Positions 33,264 through 42,438 are shown, counted from the stretch's first letter. The stretch: 64,000 bases of DNA from Bradyrhizobium arachidis (GCF_024758505.1 NZ_CP077970.1:930001-994000); one strand, 5' to 3'. Program-made: numbers and translations. Notes: generated by a model from the letters alone, not told the origin.

Positions 33264-34262
33264 TCAGGCTTTTCGCGCCATCGCGCGGACGGGGCGCTGC
33301 CGATAGCGCGTCGCCATCGCTTGCGTTAACTCTACCATCTTCTCGCGCAGCTCGGCCGGCTCCAGCACTTCGGCCTCCGGCCCGAGGCGCAACAGCTCTG
33401 CGGCAGCATGCCACACGGTCTTGCCAACAGGCACATGCGCGATGCGCCAGCCCTCCGCGTCGACAGCCTCGTCGATGCGCGTGCGCGAGCGCACATAAGG
33501 CTGGCTCAGCGCATCCAGCAGTTTGATGCCAAACGGCGACAGCCGGACTTTCGCGACCTGCGGATGCAGCTCGGCCTCCAGCCGCAGCGTGGCGGCCTGC
33601 CAATAGGCCGCGAGATCGAAATCGGCGGGGCGCTCGACGCGCGCGTCGAGCACGCTGCAATCGAGGATGCGGGCGACGCGATAGGTGCGCACGCTACCGT
33701 CGACAGAACCCGCGAGATACCAGCTGCCGCCCTTCAGCACGAGGCCGAGCGGTGCGACACGCCGCTGCTTCTCGGCCCGCCAGCTCTGATAGCGGATCTT
33801 GATCGGGCTTTCGCGCAGCAGCGCGCCGGCGATGGCGCGCAGATGCTTTGGCTCTTCGGTCTCGCCGAACCAGCCGGGTGCATCGAGATGAAAGCGCTCC
33901 TGCATTCGGCCGGCCGTCTGGCGCAAATTCTGCGGCAGCGCCGCCATCAGCTTGTTCTGCGCCGCCACCATCGCGGCATCGAGGCCGAGCGCGGCCGCCG
34001 GCCCAGGCAAACCGCTAAGGAACAGCGCCTCGGCCTCCGGCGGCGAAAATCCGTTCAGTCGCACCCGGTAGCCGTCGAGCAGGCGATAGCCGCCGTCCGC
34101 GCCGCGATCCGCGTAGACGGGCACGCCTGCCGCCGCGAGCGCATCGACGTCGCGATAGATCGTGCGTACCGACACCTCGCAGGCGTCAGCCAGCTCGGGC
34201 GCAGTGACGCGCCCCCGCGCCTGCAGGGTGGTGAGGATCGACAGCAGCCGGCTCGCACGCAT
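33264..34262 (-). CDS. WYL-domain HTH transcriptional regulator (YafY-type) 1
   Basis: A 332-residue regulator with an N-terminal HTH_11 domain (SRLLSILTTLQARGRVTAPELADACEVSVRTIYRDVDAL), a WYL domain (about 150-230: IRYQSWRAEKQRRVAPLGLVLKGGSWYLAGSVDGSVRTYRVARI) and a WCX C-terminal domain. WYL proteins sense small ligands or nucleic acid. It is divergent from a GST gene, with a perfect 12-bp-arm dyad between them, so it likely controls the GST-DUF6157 unit and itself. Confidence 0.88.
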   Translation of the reverse strand: MRASRLLSILTTLQARGRVTAPELADACEVSVRTIYRDVDALAAAGVPVYADRGADGGYRLLDGYRVRLNGFSPPEAEALFLSGLPGPAAALGLDAAMVAAQNKLMAALPQNLRQTAGRMQERFHLDAPGWFGETEEPKHLRAIAGALLRESPIKIRYQSWRAEKQRRVAPLGLVLKGGSWYLAGSVDGSVRTYRVARILDCSVLDARVERPADFDLAAYWQAATLRLEAELHPQVAKVRLSPFGIKLLDALSQPYVRSRTRIDEAVDAEGWRIAHVPVGKTVWHAAAELLRLGPEAEVLEPAELREKMVELTQAMATRYRQRPVRAMARKA

Positions 34263-34273
34263 GATCCCTTAAA

Positions 34274-34302
34274 CCATACCTGACACAGGATGTCAGGTAT
34301 GG
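34274..34302. promoter_or_regulatory. operator-like dyad between WYL regulator 1 and GST gene
   Basis: Perfect arms CCATACCTGACA and TGTCAGGTATGG around a 5-base spacer (CAGGA). The core TGACA-N5-TGTCA is shared with the dyad at 39924-39944. Confidence 0.7.
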
Positions 34303-34345
34303 GCCGGCATAAGGGGCGCTCGCCGAGATCAAAAGGAGACCGCCG

Positions 34346-34990
34346 ATGACCACGACTGACCGCGTCACCCTCTATTACTCGCCGCAGAGCCGGGCCACCG
34401 GCACGCGGGTGCTGCTGGAGGAACTGGGCGCGCCCTATGATCTCCATGTCCTCAACATGAAGGCGGGCGAGCAGCGCCGGCCCGCCTATCTCTCCGTCAA
34501 TCCGCTCGGCAAGGTGCCGGCGATCCGTCATGGCGACGCGCTGGTCACCGAGCAGGTCGCGATCACGATCTACCTCGCTGATCTGTTCCCGCAAGCCGGC
34601 CTTACGCCCGCGCTGAACGATCCGTTGCGCGGTCCTTATCTGCGCTGGATCGCCTATTACGGCGCCTCGTTCGAGCCGGCCATGATCGACAAGTTCATGC
34701 AGCGCGAGCCCGCGCCGATCACGCAGTCGCCTTATGCCGACTACGATACCATGCTGGGCGCGCTGGAGACGCAGCTCGCCAAAGGCCCCTATCTCCTGGG
34801 CGAGCGGATGACGGCGGCTGACGTTCTCTGGGGCGTCGCCTTCACCTGGACGATGATGTTCGGTATCGTGCCGCGCAAGGATGTTTTTGTGCGCTATGCC
34901 GAGCGCATGGCATCGCGCCCGGCGTATCAGCGCATCAACGCGGACGATGATAAGATGGCGGCGGAACATGCGACTGCGGCTGGCGGCTGA
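34346..34990 (+). CDS. glutathione S-transferase family protein
   Basis: A 214-residue GST. The N-terminal thioredoxin-fold domain has YYSPQSRATGTRVLLEELGAPYDL, the cis-Pro segment NPLGKVPAI and the TEQVAITIYLAD gamma-Glu-binding motif. The all-alpha C-terminal domain has GERMTAADVLWGVA (N-cap box). It conjugates or isomerises electrophiles with glutathione. GGAG precedes the ATG. It is divergent from WYL regulator 1 and overlaps or abuts the DUF6157 gene. Confidence 0.88.
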   Translation: MTTTDRVTLYYSPQSRATGTRVLLEELGAPYDLHVLNMKAGEQRRPAYLSVNPLGKVPAIRHGDALVTEQVAITIYLADLFPQAGLTPALNDPLRGPYLRWIAYYGASFEPAMIDKFMQREPAPITQSPYADYDTMLGALETQLAKGPYLLGERMTAADVLWGVAFTWTMMFGIVPRKDVFVRYAERMASRPAYQRINADDDKMAAEHATAAGG

Positions 34991-35013
34991 TGCATGATGG
35001 CCTGGATGATCAC

Positions 35014-35448
35014 ATGAGCAAGGCGCTGCACACGACGGACTGCTTCGACACCTTCATCCGGGTTGCGGAAGATTGTCCCGCGCGCACCGGCGAGGAGCCG
35101 CCGCCGCGCGCGGGCAACGCGACGGTCGCGGGCCTGCAATATGCGATGATCGCAAGCGCGCCCTATACCTATACGTCCGACGACGTGATTTTTGCGACGT
35201 CGGCGCCCGGCCGAGAGCTTGGCGCCAAGGCGACCAAGCAGGAGAAGAGCGCGGCCCGCGAGGCGTACTTCTCCCGCGGCCAGGCCTGCATGCGCGCCTC
35301 CGGCCTCGGCAAGCGCTTTGGCTGGGGCATTCACGCCGACAGCGAAGGCCGCATCGCGATCTACGCCGTCGACAGCAAGCGCTACCAGGCGCTGGCCAAG
35401 GATCCCAAACTCACCCAGGTCCGCGCGATGCGATCGAAGCGGGCGTAA
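35014..35448 (+). CDS. DUF6157 family protein
   Basis: About 144 residues from MSKALHTTDCFDTFIRVAEDCPA, the conserved opening of DUF6157 proteins, followed by conserved QYAMIASAPYTYTSDDVIFATSA and FSRGQACMRASGLGKRFGWGIHADSEGRIAIY. The function is unknown; the family often accompanies WYL regulators and stress genes. An ATG at 34990 overlapping the GST stop (TGATG) would add 8 residues and translational coupling, and cannot be excluded. Confidence 0.75.
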   Translation: MSKALHTTDCFDTFIRVAEDCPARTGEEPPPRAGNATVAGLQYAMIASAPYTYTSDDVIFATSAPGRELGAKATKQEKSAAREAYFSRGQACMRASGLGKRFGWGIHADSEGRIAIYAVDSKRYQALAKDPKLTQVRAMRSKRA

Positions 35449-35480
35449 GGCGGTCTGCTGAATTTGTGGCGACTGCGCAG

Positions 35481-35630
35481 CGTCACTCTCCCCGGACAAG
35501 CGCGCCTTAAGCGCGCGCCGATCCGGGATCCATACCCACAGGGAGGAGTTTGGCGAAGACTCGTGGCTGTCAACTCGCGCCACAACTTCTCCCTGGGGTT
35601 ATGGGTCCCCGCCTTCGCGGGGACGACACG
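35481..35630. repeat. dispersed palindromic repeat (GTCCCGGATCGGCGCGCGC type)
   Basis: A second member of the family at 21443-21609, with CCCCGGACAAGCGCGCCTTAA and GATCCGGGATCCATACCCACAG arms against GGTTATGGGTCCCCGCC. It separates DUF6157 from the convergent hydratase. Confidence 0.65.
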
Positions 35631-35671
35631 GAGAGTGAGGCGCCAGCGTACGCTCCTGACGGTCGCCGCCC

Positions 35672-36457
35672 TCAAAACCTCGGCGCTCGCTTCTCCGCAA
35701 ACGCTTTGATGCCTTCCTTGATCTCTTCGCCGCGCATGCTCTCGCGGTGACGCTGGTCGGCTGCCGCCTCGTCGAGCTCGCCGCGGGAAAATTCGTTGAT
35801 GGCGCGTTTCATGCCGCGCATCGCCATTGGCGCATTGCCGGCAAGAACCGTCGCAAGCCGGTCGACCTCTTCGTCCAAAAGCTCCTCGGCCACCATGGCG
35901 GTGAGATAGCCGATGCGCAGCATTTCCGGCGCGCTGATCTTTTGCGCGGTCAAGAACAGCTTTTTGGCATTGTCGACGCCGAGCCGCGTCACGTAACGCT
36001 TGATGCCGCTCGTGTAGTAGTGCAGCCCGAGCCGCGCCGCCGGCATGAACATCTCTGATGTGTCGACGCCGATGCGAAAATCACAGGCGAGCGCCAGATC
36101 GGTCGAGCCGCCATAGACCCCGCCATTGAGCCGACAGATCGTCGGCACGCCCAGATCCTCCAGCCGGTTGACCACGACCTCGAAGGCCGAGCCCGCGCTC
36201 TGCTGCTCGCTGGCGCTGACCACGCGTTCGGCGACCGAGTTGAGATCATAGCCCGCCGAGAAGGCGCGTCCCGTGCCGGTCAGCACCAGCACGCGGATCG
36301 CGGGATCAGCCTCGATCCGGTCGAACAGTTTGACGAGTTCGCCGAGGTCTTCTGCCTGAAGCCGGTTGAGATGCCGCGGACGGTTGAGGCGGATGGTGGC
36401 GCGCGCGCCGTCGATGTCGAGCACGGGAGGGCTGGCGGTCTCGGCCGCATCGGACAT
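35672..36457 (-). CDS. enoyl-CoA hydratase/isomerase family protein
   Basis: A 261-residue crotonase-fold protein. The oxyanion-hole motifs are LTGTGRAFSAGYDLNSV and LNGGVYGGSTDLALACDFRIG. The catalytic loop (AARLGLHYYTSGIKRYVTRLG) has no Glu in the standard hydratase position, so another reaction of the superfamily is possible. A GAAACGGAGACGACC leader precedes the ATG. It follows the channel gene in the opposite sense of transcription order (upstream gene on this strand is the channel's 5' side neighbour only by position); no operon is proven. Confidence 0.8.
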   Translation of the reverse strand: MSDAAETASPPVLDIDGARATIRLNRPRHLNRLQAEDLGELVKLFDRIEADPAIRVLVLTGTGRAFSAGYDLNSVAERVVSASEQQSAGSAFEVVVNRLEDLGVPTICRLNGGVYGGSTDLALACDFRIGVDTSEMFMPAARLGLHYYTSGIKRYVTRLGVDNAKKLFLTAQKISAPEMLRIGYLTAMVAEELLDEEVDRLATVLAGNAPMAMRGMKRAINEFSRGELDEAAADQRHRESMRGEEIKEGIKAFAEKRAPRF

Positions 36458-36479
36458 GGTCGTCTCCGTTTCTTAGGTT

Positions 36480-37589
36480 TTATTTGTTTTCCAACGCGCG
36501 CCGCTTCGCCTCGGCATCGATGGTTTCGGCGAGATCGGGATGCCGCGCCATCAGCACGCGGAAATCGACGAGGTCGAGCACCAGCAGCCGCGACACTTTT
36601 GTGGTCGTGACATTCGCGCCGCGGACATTGTTGCCGAGCAGCGCCATCTCGCCGAAGAAGGCGCCTTCGCCAAGCTGCACCTGCTTGCCGGGCAGGTCGA
36701 CCGCGACCTCGCCGGAGGCGATGAAATACATGCAGTCGCCCTGCTGGCCCTTCCTGATGATCATGGTGCGCGCGGGCAGGTCCATGGTGCGCAGCATATG
36801 GGTGACGTCGGCAATCGCGGCCGGCCCGAGCGCCGCAAAGAACGGCACGTTGCTCACTGTCTCCCACGTCTTGAGAAAGTTGTCGCGCCGAGTCTCGGCG
36901 GCAAAACCGGTCGCCAGAATACCGGTCCAGAGACCGAACACGCCGAGGCCTGAAATCATCACCAGCCCTGCGATCAAGCGCCCGAGCGGCGTCACCGGGA
37001 CGACGTCGCCATAGCCGGTCGTGGTCAAGGTCACCACCGCCCACCACAGCGCGGACGGCACGCTGCCAAAGGTCTGCGGCTGCACGTCGTGCTCCAGAAA
37101 GTATTCGGCGACGGAGGCGAGCAGCACCACCATCAGGAAGATCACGAGCACGCTGAGCAGCGGTCCGGATTCCAGCACCAGCACGCGACGGAGTTGGCGC
37201 AGGCCCGGAATGCCCGGCACCACCTTCAGCACCCAGAGCACGCTGAGCAGCCACGCGGTCCTGGGCTCGACACCCACCACCAGGGCAAGCGGGATGGCCA
37301 GCGCGCCGATCGCATCGACGATGCCGCTGGAGGAGAGCAGATAGAGCGGCAGGCGCTGCTGCCCCGCCATATGACGCAGCCGCACGACCCATTCGAACAC
37401 GAAATAGGCGAGGCACACCCACAACACGCCATCGACCCAGCGGTGCGCCGCCTCATAGGCCGGATTGACCGTCAGCAGCACCATGGTCACGACGCCGGCC
37501 GTCATCGCCACATAGGCCGCCCGAGTCATGTTGCGGCCGGCCGTGGCGGCCACAAACCGCGCCAGAACGGAGATCGACGGTTTTGACAT
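36480..37589 (-). CDS. cyclic-nucleotide-gated K+ channel (MloK1-like)
   Basis: A 369-residue channel resembling MloK1 of Mesorhizobium. S1-S4-like helices occupy about 20-140, the pore helix and selectivity filter are at about 180-196 (LTTTGYGD, T189-D195), S6 is at about 203-232, and the cyclic-nucleotide-binding domain covers about 248-360. In the latter, the phosphate-binding cassette FFGEMALL (311-318) is followed by R323, the phosphate-binding arginine. It should conduct potassium when cAMP binds. It has few S4 charges, like MloK1, so voltage sensing is weak. The ATG at 37589 is chosen because upstream sequence is unrelated. Confidence 0.9.
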   Translation of the reverse strand: MSKPSISVLARFVAATAGRNMTRAAYVAMTAGVVTMVLLTVNPAYEAAHRWVDGVLWVCLAYFVFEWVVRLRHMAGQQRLPLYLLSSSGIVDAIGALAIPLALVVGVEPRTAWLLSVLWVLKVVPGIPGLRQLRRVLVLESGPLLSVLVIFLMVVLLASVAEYFLEHDVQPQTFGSVPSALWWAVVTLTTTGYGDVVPVTPLGRLIAGLVMISGLGVFGLWTGILATGFAAETRRDNFLKTWETVSNVPFFAALGPAAIADVTHMLRTMDLPARTMIIRKGQQGDCMYFIASGEVAVDLPGKQVQLGEGAFFGEMALLGNNVRGANVTTTKVSRLLVLDLVDFRVLMARHPDLAETIDAEAKRRALENK

Positions 37590-37800
37590 GCGACGAGGGT
37601 GGCCCGGGCCTTGGGTTGGTGCATCCGTCCCGGTTGGGACGCTTGCGCCAAACTGCCCGTGCCGGCCCGGCCCGTCAACGACCGGTCGTTTCTCGCAGGT
37701 GCGACGGCGGCCGGGTCCTGCCGGGAATCCGGCCCCGATCGGGCAGACGATCACAGACAAGGCAACCGATTTGCCCATCTGTGGGGGACGGGCGAGACCA

Positions 37801-38505
37801 TTATGTTCGGTCCGCGCTCGACGCGCTCTGCTCGTCAACTTGCGTCCGCCACCGCTTGACCAGGTCGCGCCTGCGGCCGGGATAGCGCTCTTTCAAGAGT
37901 TTGATGTGCACGATCCGGTCCGCGCGGAAAGCGCGGAAATCCTTCCGAAGCTCACACCAGCCAGCAATGATGCGCCGAGCTTCGAAGAACCCAAGCATGA
38001 TTGGCCAGATGACGCGCTCCGTCTCGGCTCCCTTGGGGTCGCGATAGGCCATGCGCAGCTTGCGCTGCTCACGCATCGCCTGCCGCAGCATCTGGAGATC
38101 CACGACGGGCGCCTTCGGCGGACGGCGGCTGACATGAAAACTTCGGTCGTCCACCTTGCCCCGCAGTTCCGCGGGAAGTACCGCGACGATCTTGGAGAGT
38201 GCGTTATTCGCGGCAAAGGCAAGCCCTTCGTCCGTCTGCCGCTGCACCCATTGGACGCCGAGCGCCACGGCCTGAATCTCCTCTTCCGAGAACATCAATG
38301 GCGGCAAGAGGAAGCCGGGGCGCAACACATATCCAACGCCCGGCTCCCCTTCGATCTCGGCTCCCAATGCCTGCAAGGCCGCGATGTCGCGATAGACCGT
38401 CCGCAACGACACGCCAGCTTCGCGCGCAAGCTCGCTGCCTGACACGGGGCGCGAATGCCGGCGGAGCATCTGCATGAGATCGAAGAGCCGTTCGCTTTTG
38501 GACAC
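37801..38505 (-). CDS. WYL-domain HTH transcriptional regulator 2
   Basis: A 234-residue regulator with an N-terminal HTH (SERLFDLMQMLRRHSRPVSGSELAREAGVSLRTVYRDIAAL) and a WYL domain (RMAYRDPKGAETERVIWPIMLGFFEARRIIAGWCELRKDFRAFRADRI). It lacks the longer WCX tail of regulator 1. It closely resembles regulator 3 at 43271-43969. A perfect dyad lies 25 bases upstream, suggesting autoregulation. The upstream quinone-oxidoreductase and SnoaL genes on the same strand may form one transcript with it. Confidence 0.88.
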   Translation of the reverse strand: MSKSERLFDLMQMLRRHSRPVSGSELAREAGVSLRTVYRDIAALQALGAEIEGEPGVGYVLRPGFLLPPLMFSEEEIQAVALGVQWVQRQTDEGLAFAANNALSKIVAVLPAELRGKVDDRSFHVSRRPPKAPVVDLQMLRQAMREQRKLRMAYRDPKGAETERVIWPIMLGFFEARRIIAGWCELRKDFRAFRADRIVHIKLLKERYPGRRRDLVKRWRTQVDEQSASSADRT

Positions 38506-38529
38506 GGAAAGCAGCCTAGCACAGGCTCA

Positions 38530-38544
38530 TGCCAAAATTTGGCA
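38530..38544. promoter_or_regulatory. operator-like dyad upstream of WYL regulator 2
   Basis: The perfect palindrome TGCCAAAATTTGGCA (arms TGCCA and TGGCA with 5 bases between). Its form, TGnCA-N5-TGnCA, matches the dyads at 34281 and 39927. Confidence 0.55.
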
Positions 38545-38553
38545 GCAGGCACT

Positions 38554-39486
38554 TCAGGCTATCGCAACCAGCCCCTTGCCGGCGAGCTTCTGGCCTTTCT
38601 CAAGGGCAGTCACGAGCGGGATTGCCCGGTCGAGCGATACCATCTCGCCAATCCGGAGCCGTAGACTTCCGTCGCCTGCCGCCCGCGCGATTCCGTCGAG
38701 GATGTCCGATCGCGGCGAGCAAACAACAGGCTTCAGGCGGCGGCTGAAAAGCGCGCGAAGAAATTTCATGGGCGTCGGATCGATGTCCAGGAACACGCCC
38801 TTGCTGCCCGCGAGGTGCAAGCCCGTGGCCGTTGGCATCACCGCGGCCGTATCGTAGACCACGTCGAACCGATCACGCAGCGCGGAGAAATCCGTTGTGC
38901 GGTAGTCGAAGACGTGCTGCACACCGAGATCGCGCGCTCGCGGCATCGCCTCGGCGCTGCAACTGCCTGAAACCGTCGCGCCACGCAGGCGGGCAATCTG
39001 CACTGCGGCTTCCCCAACCGCGCCGGTACAGCCGTTGATGAAGACAGATTGCCCGCGCTTGACGGCGGCCTTGTCGACGAGGCCGTTCCAGGCCGTGACA
39101 CCGGGAGTTCCGAGGCAGGCCGCTTCCTCGAAAGGCAAATTGTCCGGCTTTTTCGCAAGGAAGGTTTCGTTGGTGACAACGGCTTCACCGAGCGCACCAC
39201 TCTCCTTCAGGCGGGCGAGCCCGAACACGGCATCACCCGGTCTGAAGCGCGTCACGCCAGCGCCGACCGAAATCACCGTCCCGGAAAAGTCGCTTCCCAT
39301 CGCGCGAGGGAAGGCTTTGCCCGTCATCATTTTGAGCGCGCCGCGGCGCACCTTCCAATCGATGGGGTTGATCGCGACGAACTTGACCTTCACCGCGACC
39401 TGACCTTGCCTAGGGGTTTCAAGCTCGAAGGTTTCGAGCCTCATCGTCTCGGGGCCGCCGTACTGGCGGTACTGAATGCGTTTCAC
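38554..39486 (-). CDS. NAD(P)H:quinone oxidoreductase-type medium-chain dehydrogenase
   Basis: A 310-residue zinc-free MDR protein. The N-terminal GroES-like part contains GSDFSGTVISVGAGVTRFRPGDAVFG; the Rossmann part contains SVFINGCTGAVGEAAVQIARLRGATVSG. No zinc-ligand set is present. It probably reduces quinones or enones with NADPH. The SnoaL-like gene is just upstream on the same strand (about 21 bases), and a WYL regulator follows, so this is a small stress or detoxification unit. Confidence 0.85.
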   Translation of the reverse strand: MKRIQYRQYGGPETMRLETFELETPRQGQVAVKVKFVAINPIDWKVRRGALKMMTGKAFPRAMGSDFSGTVISVGAGVTRFRPGDAVFGLARLKESGALGEAVVTNETFLAKKPDNLPFEEAACLGTPGVTAWNGLVDKAAVKRGQSVFINGCTGAVGEAAVQIARLRGATVSGSCSAEAMPRARDLGVQHVFDYRTTDFSALRDRFDVVYDTAAVMPTATGLHLAGSKGVFLDIDPTPMKFLRALFSRRLKPVVCSPRSDILDGIARAAGDGSLRLRIGEMVSLDRAIPLVTALEKGQKLAGKGLVAIA

Positions 39487-39507
39487 AAATGCACTCCATC
39501 GACGAGG

Positions 39508-39882
39508 TTAGTGAGGCTGCACCGTCGCCATGTAGGCGGCGAACGGCGTTGCGTCGTAGATCACGTCGGTCGAGGCAATCTTGCCGTTCTTGACCTTGAT
39601 GAGTTCGGCAACGATGGAGTTCGGAACGGGGTGGGTTTCCGCGTTGTAGACGATGACGGCCTGCACATCGTCACCGTAAGCGGCGAGAACCGTGATCTTC
39701 TTGATCATGCGGGCGAAGCCGGCGTGGAATCCGCGGAATGCCTCCGTACCCGCGATGCGTCCGATCGGCGATGTGCACACGACATTGTCGGCCGCGTTCG
39801 AGATGATCGCCTCGACATCCTTGTTCACGATGGCCTCGACGTAGGTGCGGGCGATCGCAAGCGCTGTGCGTTCAGTCATCAT
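39508..39882 (-). CDS. SnoaL-like NTF2-fold protein
   Basis: About 124 residues with an N-terminal helix (TALAIARTYVEAIVNKDVEAIISNAADNVVCTSPIGRIAGTEAFRGFHAGF) and C-terminal strands (SIVAELIKVKNGKIASTDVIYDATPFAAYM), the SnoaL/NTF2 cone fold. The start is set by AAAGGAACC just upstream of two ATG codons at 39882 and 39879. It heads the oxidoreductase-WYL unit; a TGACA-N5-TGTCA dyad lies in its promoter. Confidence 0.75.
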   Translation of the reverse strand: MMTERTALAIARTYVEAIVNKDVEAIISNAADNVVCTSPIGRIAGTEAFRGFHAGFARMIKKITVLAAYGDDVQAVIVYNAETHPVPNSIVAELIKVKNGKIASTDVIYDATPFAAYMATVQPH

Positions 39883-39923
39883 GGTTCCTTTCATCGGGAT
39901 GATGAGCTGACGCTAGCGCATGG

Positions 39924-39944
39924 TACTGACAGATTTTGTCAGTA
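39924..39944. promoter_or_regulatory. operator-like dyad upstream of the SnoaL-oxidoreductase unit
   Basis: Perfect arms TACTGACA and TGTCAGTA around GATTT. It shares TGACA-N5-TGTCA with the GST promoter dyad at 34274-34302 and lies about 40 bases before the SnoaL-like start. Confidence 0.65.
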
Positions 39945-40091
39945 TTATGTAAGGTATTGAAATTACTTATTTTTGTGACGCGACGCGCCGGGTGCAGACT
40001 CTCTCCATTCAGGGAGCCTCTCTGCGGAGACACCCCGCCGGCTACTTTGCATGGGGTTGTTTTCGATGTTTGGTGGGCGGCCGACGCAGGC

Positions 40092-41564
40092 TCAGGCGCT
40101 TTGGGCCGTCTTCACCACCACGACATTGGTGTCGTCATTGGGCAGGGTCGCCTTGTCGCCGTCGACCTGTCGCTTGTCGCCATCGCCGGCGTGTCGTCTT
40201 TCGACATCGCCGGCGTGTCGCTTGAGATAGTCACGGCGCATGCCGATCTCGTCGCGGACGAACTCGTAGCCGAGCTTGAACGTATCGAGGCCGTCGGTAC
40301 TTATCGAGCCGTCTCGCAAGCCCACGATCGCGCCGCGCAGAATGCCCTCGAGCTCCTCCTGGAGGCATTCGAGCTCATCCAGTGAATGGGCATGCTCGAT
40401 GCGTTCGCCGATATCGAGGATGGCGGTGGAGAGCTGGCCGGCCCTTTCGGGGGCGATGCGCGTGACCTTGGCGTAGATCGCCGCGAAGATCGAACCGATG
40501 ACGCTGAGCGCGCCGGCGCCCAGATACATCATGTCGCTGTACTTATCCATGAACGACTTGGTGTCGTCATTGATGTAGTCGGCGGCGCCCTGATGCGCCA
40601 TCACGTAGGCGTCCTTGTCGACGGAGGCCGGCTCGATCCGCGTCGCAAAGCCGTTGTCGAGCCCGAGCTCGGACTTGTTCTCATAGATGATGCGGGCCAG
40701 CTCGCCGGCCGAGGTCAGCGACATCCGCGACTGCGTGACCAGCAGCCATTCGAGGCCGATGGTTTCGAGATCGTCGTCGGGGATCTCAGGCGAGGCCGAC
40801 AGCGTGCCGGCCGTCAGCGTCTCGTCGTAGATGCCGGGGATCTTGCGCGCCAGCGCCTTGGACTCGTCGATGGCGTTCAGTGTGAAGCCGCCGCGCTTGG
40901 CGACCTGCTCATAGGCCTTGTCCCTGACAGCCCTCGAGGCATGGACGATGGCGATCACGGCACCGTAGCCACCGGGCGAAAACAGCTTGTCCAGCGGCAT
41001 GCCCTGCGGCGCCATCTGGATCTTAGCCGCTGCCTCCGAGCCCTCGGGGGCGTCGAGCATGGTGCGCACGAAGGCAAGCGAACTGTCGCTCTCGGCCACG
41101 ACAGCGACCTTTTTCTTCTTCAGCTCGGCGAGCGACTTGATCTTCTTGTTGCCGGGGCCGAGCAATAGCACGAGGTCGTGCTCGAGAATCGCCAGCGTCC
41201 GCGCCCGCGAGGGCACCTTGTTGTCGGTCCGCACGATGGCGAGATCGGCCTGCTTGCGGTCGAATTGGGCAAGCGCCTTGGCATTGTCTGGATTGTTGAC
41301 GATCTTCAGGCGGAAGCGCGACGTGTTGTTCTTCAGGACGTCGGCGAGCTTGGCCGCGAAGCGCGCCTGGTCGCTGTTGGCGTCGCCGACCGCAAAGGTC
41401 AGCGTCTCCGAATTCCTGAGCAGGGTTCGGCCGCTCCAGACGGTAACCAGCGACAGGATCAGGGTCAGCACGACGTACAGCACGACCTGCTGCTGGTTGG
41501 TCTTGATCACCTTGGGCCGCGATGGGGGCTGGTCGTTGGCGGGCATGGGGCCTTCAGCACTCAT
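40092..41564 (-). CDS. TAXI-family solute-binding protein with membrane anchors
   Basis: A 490-residue protein. One N-terminal membrane helix (VVLYVVLTLILSLVTVW, about 27-43) leads into a TAXI/TRAP-type binding domain (LTFAVGDANSDQARFAAKLADVL...KVAVVAESDSSLAFVRTML...), followed by a second helix (MMYLGAGALSVIGSIFAAIYAKV, about 340-365) and a cytoplasmic tail with an acidic coiled region. The last part has a short repeat (KRHAGDVERRHAGDGDKRQVDGDK region). No TRAP permease gene is adjacent, so it may be a sensor or stand-alone binding protein. Confidence 0.8.
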   Translation of the reverse strand: MSAEGPMPANDQPPSRPKVIKTNQQQVVLYVVLTLILSLVTVWSGRTLLRNSETLTFAVGDANSDQARFAAKLADVLKNNTSRFRLKIVNNPDNAKALAQFDRKQADLAIVRTDNKVPSRARTLAILEHDLVLLLGPGNKKIKSLAELKKKKVAVVAESDSSLAFVRTMLDAPEGSEAAAKIQMAPQGMPLDKLFSPGGYGAVIAIVHASRAVRDKAYEQVAKRGGFTLNAIDESKALARKIPGIYDETLTAGTLSASPEIPDDDLETIGLEWLLVTQSRMSLTSAGELARIIYENKSELGLDNGFATRIEPASVDKDAYVMAHQGAADYINDDTKSFMDKYSDMMYLGAGALSVIGSIFAAIYAKVTRIAPERAGQLSTAILDIGERIEHAHSLDELECLQEELEGILRGAIVGLRDGSISTDGLDTFKLGYEFVRDEIGMRRDYLKRHAGDVERRHAGDGDKRQVDGDKATLPNDDTNVVVVKTAQSA

Positions 41565-41935
41565 GGCAGCACTGACCTTATCCGGTTGCCGGGCGGCGGC
41601 ATTGGCGAAACCACCAGTGCGGGCGCCGGAAAAAATCGTAAACGCCTGAAAAAAGAACGATAATCTCTACCTGCGGATGATAGCTGTCTGGCCGCAGAAT
41701 GCAAATTTCGAGCCGGGAGTAACGTTACCGCGACCCAGCGCGGCGTTTTGCCCGGCTATCGCCGTTCGGCCACAGTCTGCGAATTTTCCGGTTCCCCCCG
41801 GATGCAATCCGACGCGGGAGATGTCATAAAAGATAGACCTCGGCGATCCGGCCGGGTCCAAGAAGAAGTTGCGCTGAACGCTCCATTATTTCCGTTTCCA
41901 CGTCATGAGGGCGTCCAGCTTTGTCGTTTCCATCC
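41565..41935. other. divergent intergenic region
   Basis: 371 bases between divergent genes. It contains a perfect 10-bp palindrome GTAACGTTAC at 41719-41728 and AT-richer stretches near 41640-41670 and 41825-41900 that could hold promoters. No convincing small gene or RNA is seen. Confidence 0.4.
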
Positions 41936-42322
41936 ATGTCATCGGCGGTTCCGGTCGACGCGCTCATTGGTTGGATGGTGCTGCTCACGGTCAAGCACAT
42001 CATCGCCGACTTCGTGCTGCAAAATTCCTGGATGGCGCACGGCAAGGACCAGAAGACCGGCTGGGCGCTGCCGCTGCTCACGCACTGCCTGATTCATCTT
42101 GCGGTTGCGCTGCCGCTGATCCTGATCGTCGCGCCGCGCTTCTGGTTCGTGGCCTTCATCGACTTCGCCATCCACATCACGGTCGATCGCGCCAAGGGGC
42201 TGGTGTCAGCCAATCTCGGCGTCAACCAGGAGCACCCCTGGTTCTGGACCGTGATCGGCGTCGACCAGGCGCTGCACCACCTCACGGGTTTTGGCCTCTC
42301 CATCTTCATGGCAGCCAACTGA
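41936..42322 (+). CDS. DUF3307 family membrane protein
   Basis: About 128 residues with three to four hydrophobic segments (ALIGWMVLLTVKHIIADFVLQ; LPLLTHCLIHLAVALPLILIVA; RFWFVAFIDFAIHITVDRAKG; C-terminal LHHLTGFGLSIFMAA). The H-x(3)-D and H-x-x-x-D pairs (KHIIAD, IHITVD) and the DQALHH motif are characteristic of DUF3307 and could bind metal. The function is unknown. The ATG at 41936 is preferred to a TTG at 41921. Confidence 0.8.
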   Translation: MSSAVPVDALIGWMVLLTVKHIIADFVLQNSWMAHGKDQKTGWALPLLTHCLIHLAVALPLILIVAPRFWFVAFIDFAIHITVDRAKGLVSANLGVNQEHPWFWTVIGVDQALHHLTGFGLSIFMAAN

Positions 42323-42438
42323 CGCGGGCCGCGCTGATTCGCGGCAAAGGCGCAAGGACCCCGGAAGACTACCGGCCGGCGTGGTTAACCCTTCATTAGA
42401 GAATTGCGCGGCATCTTCCCGGTAGAGGGAGAACTGCA

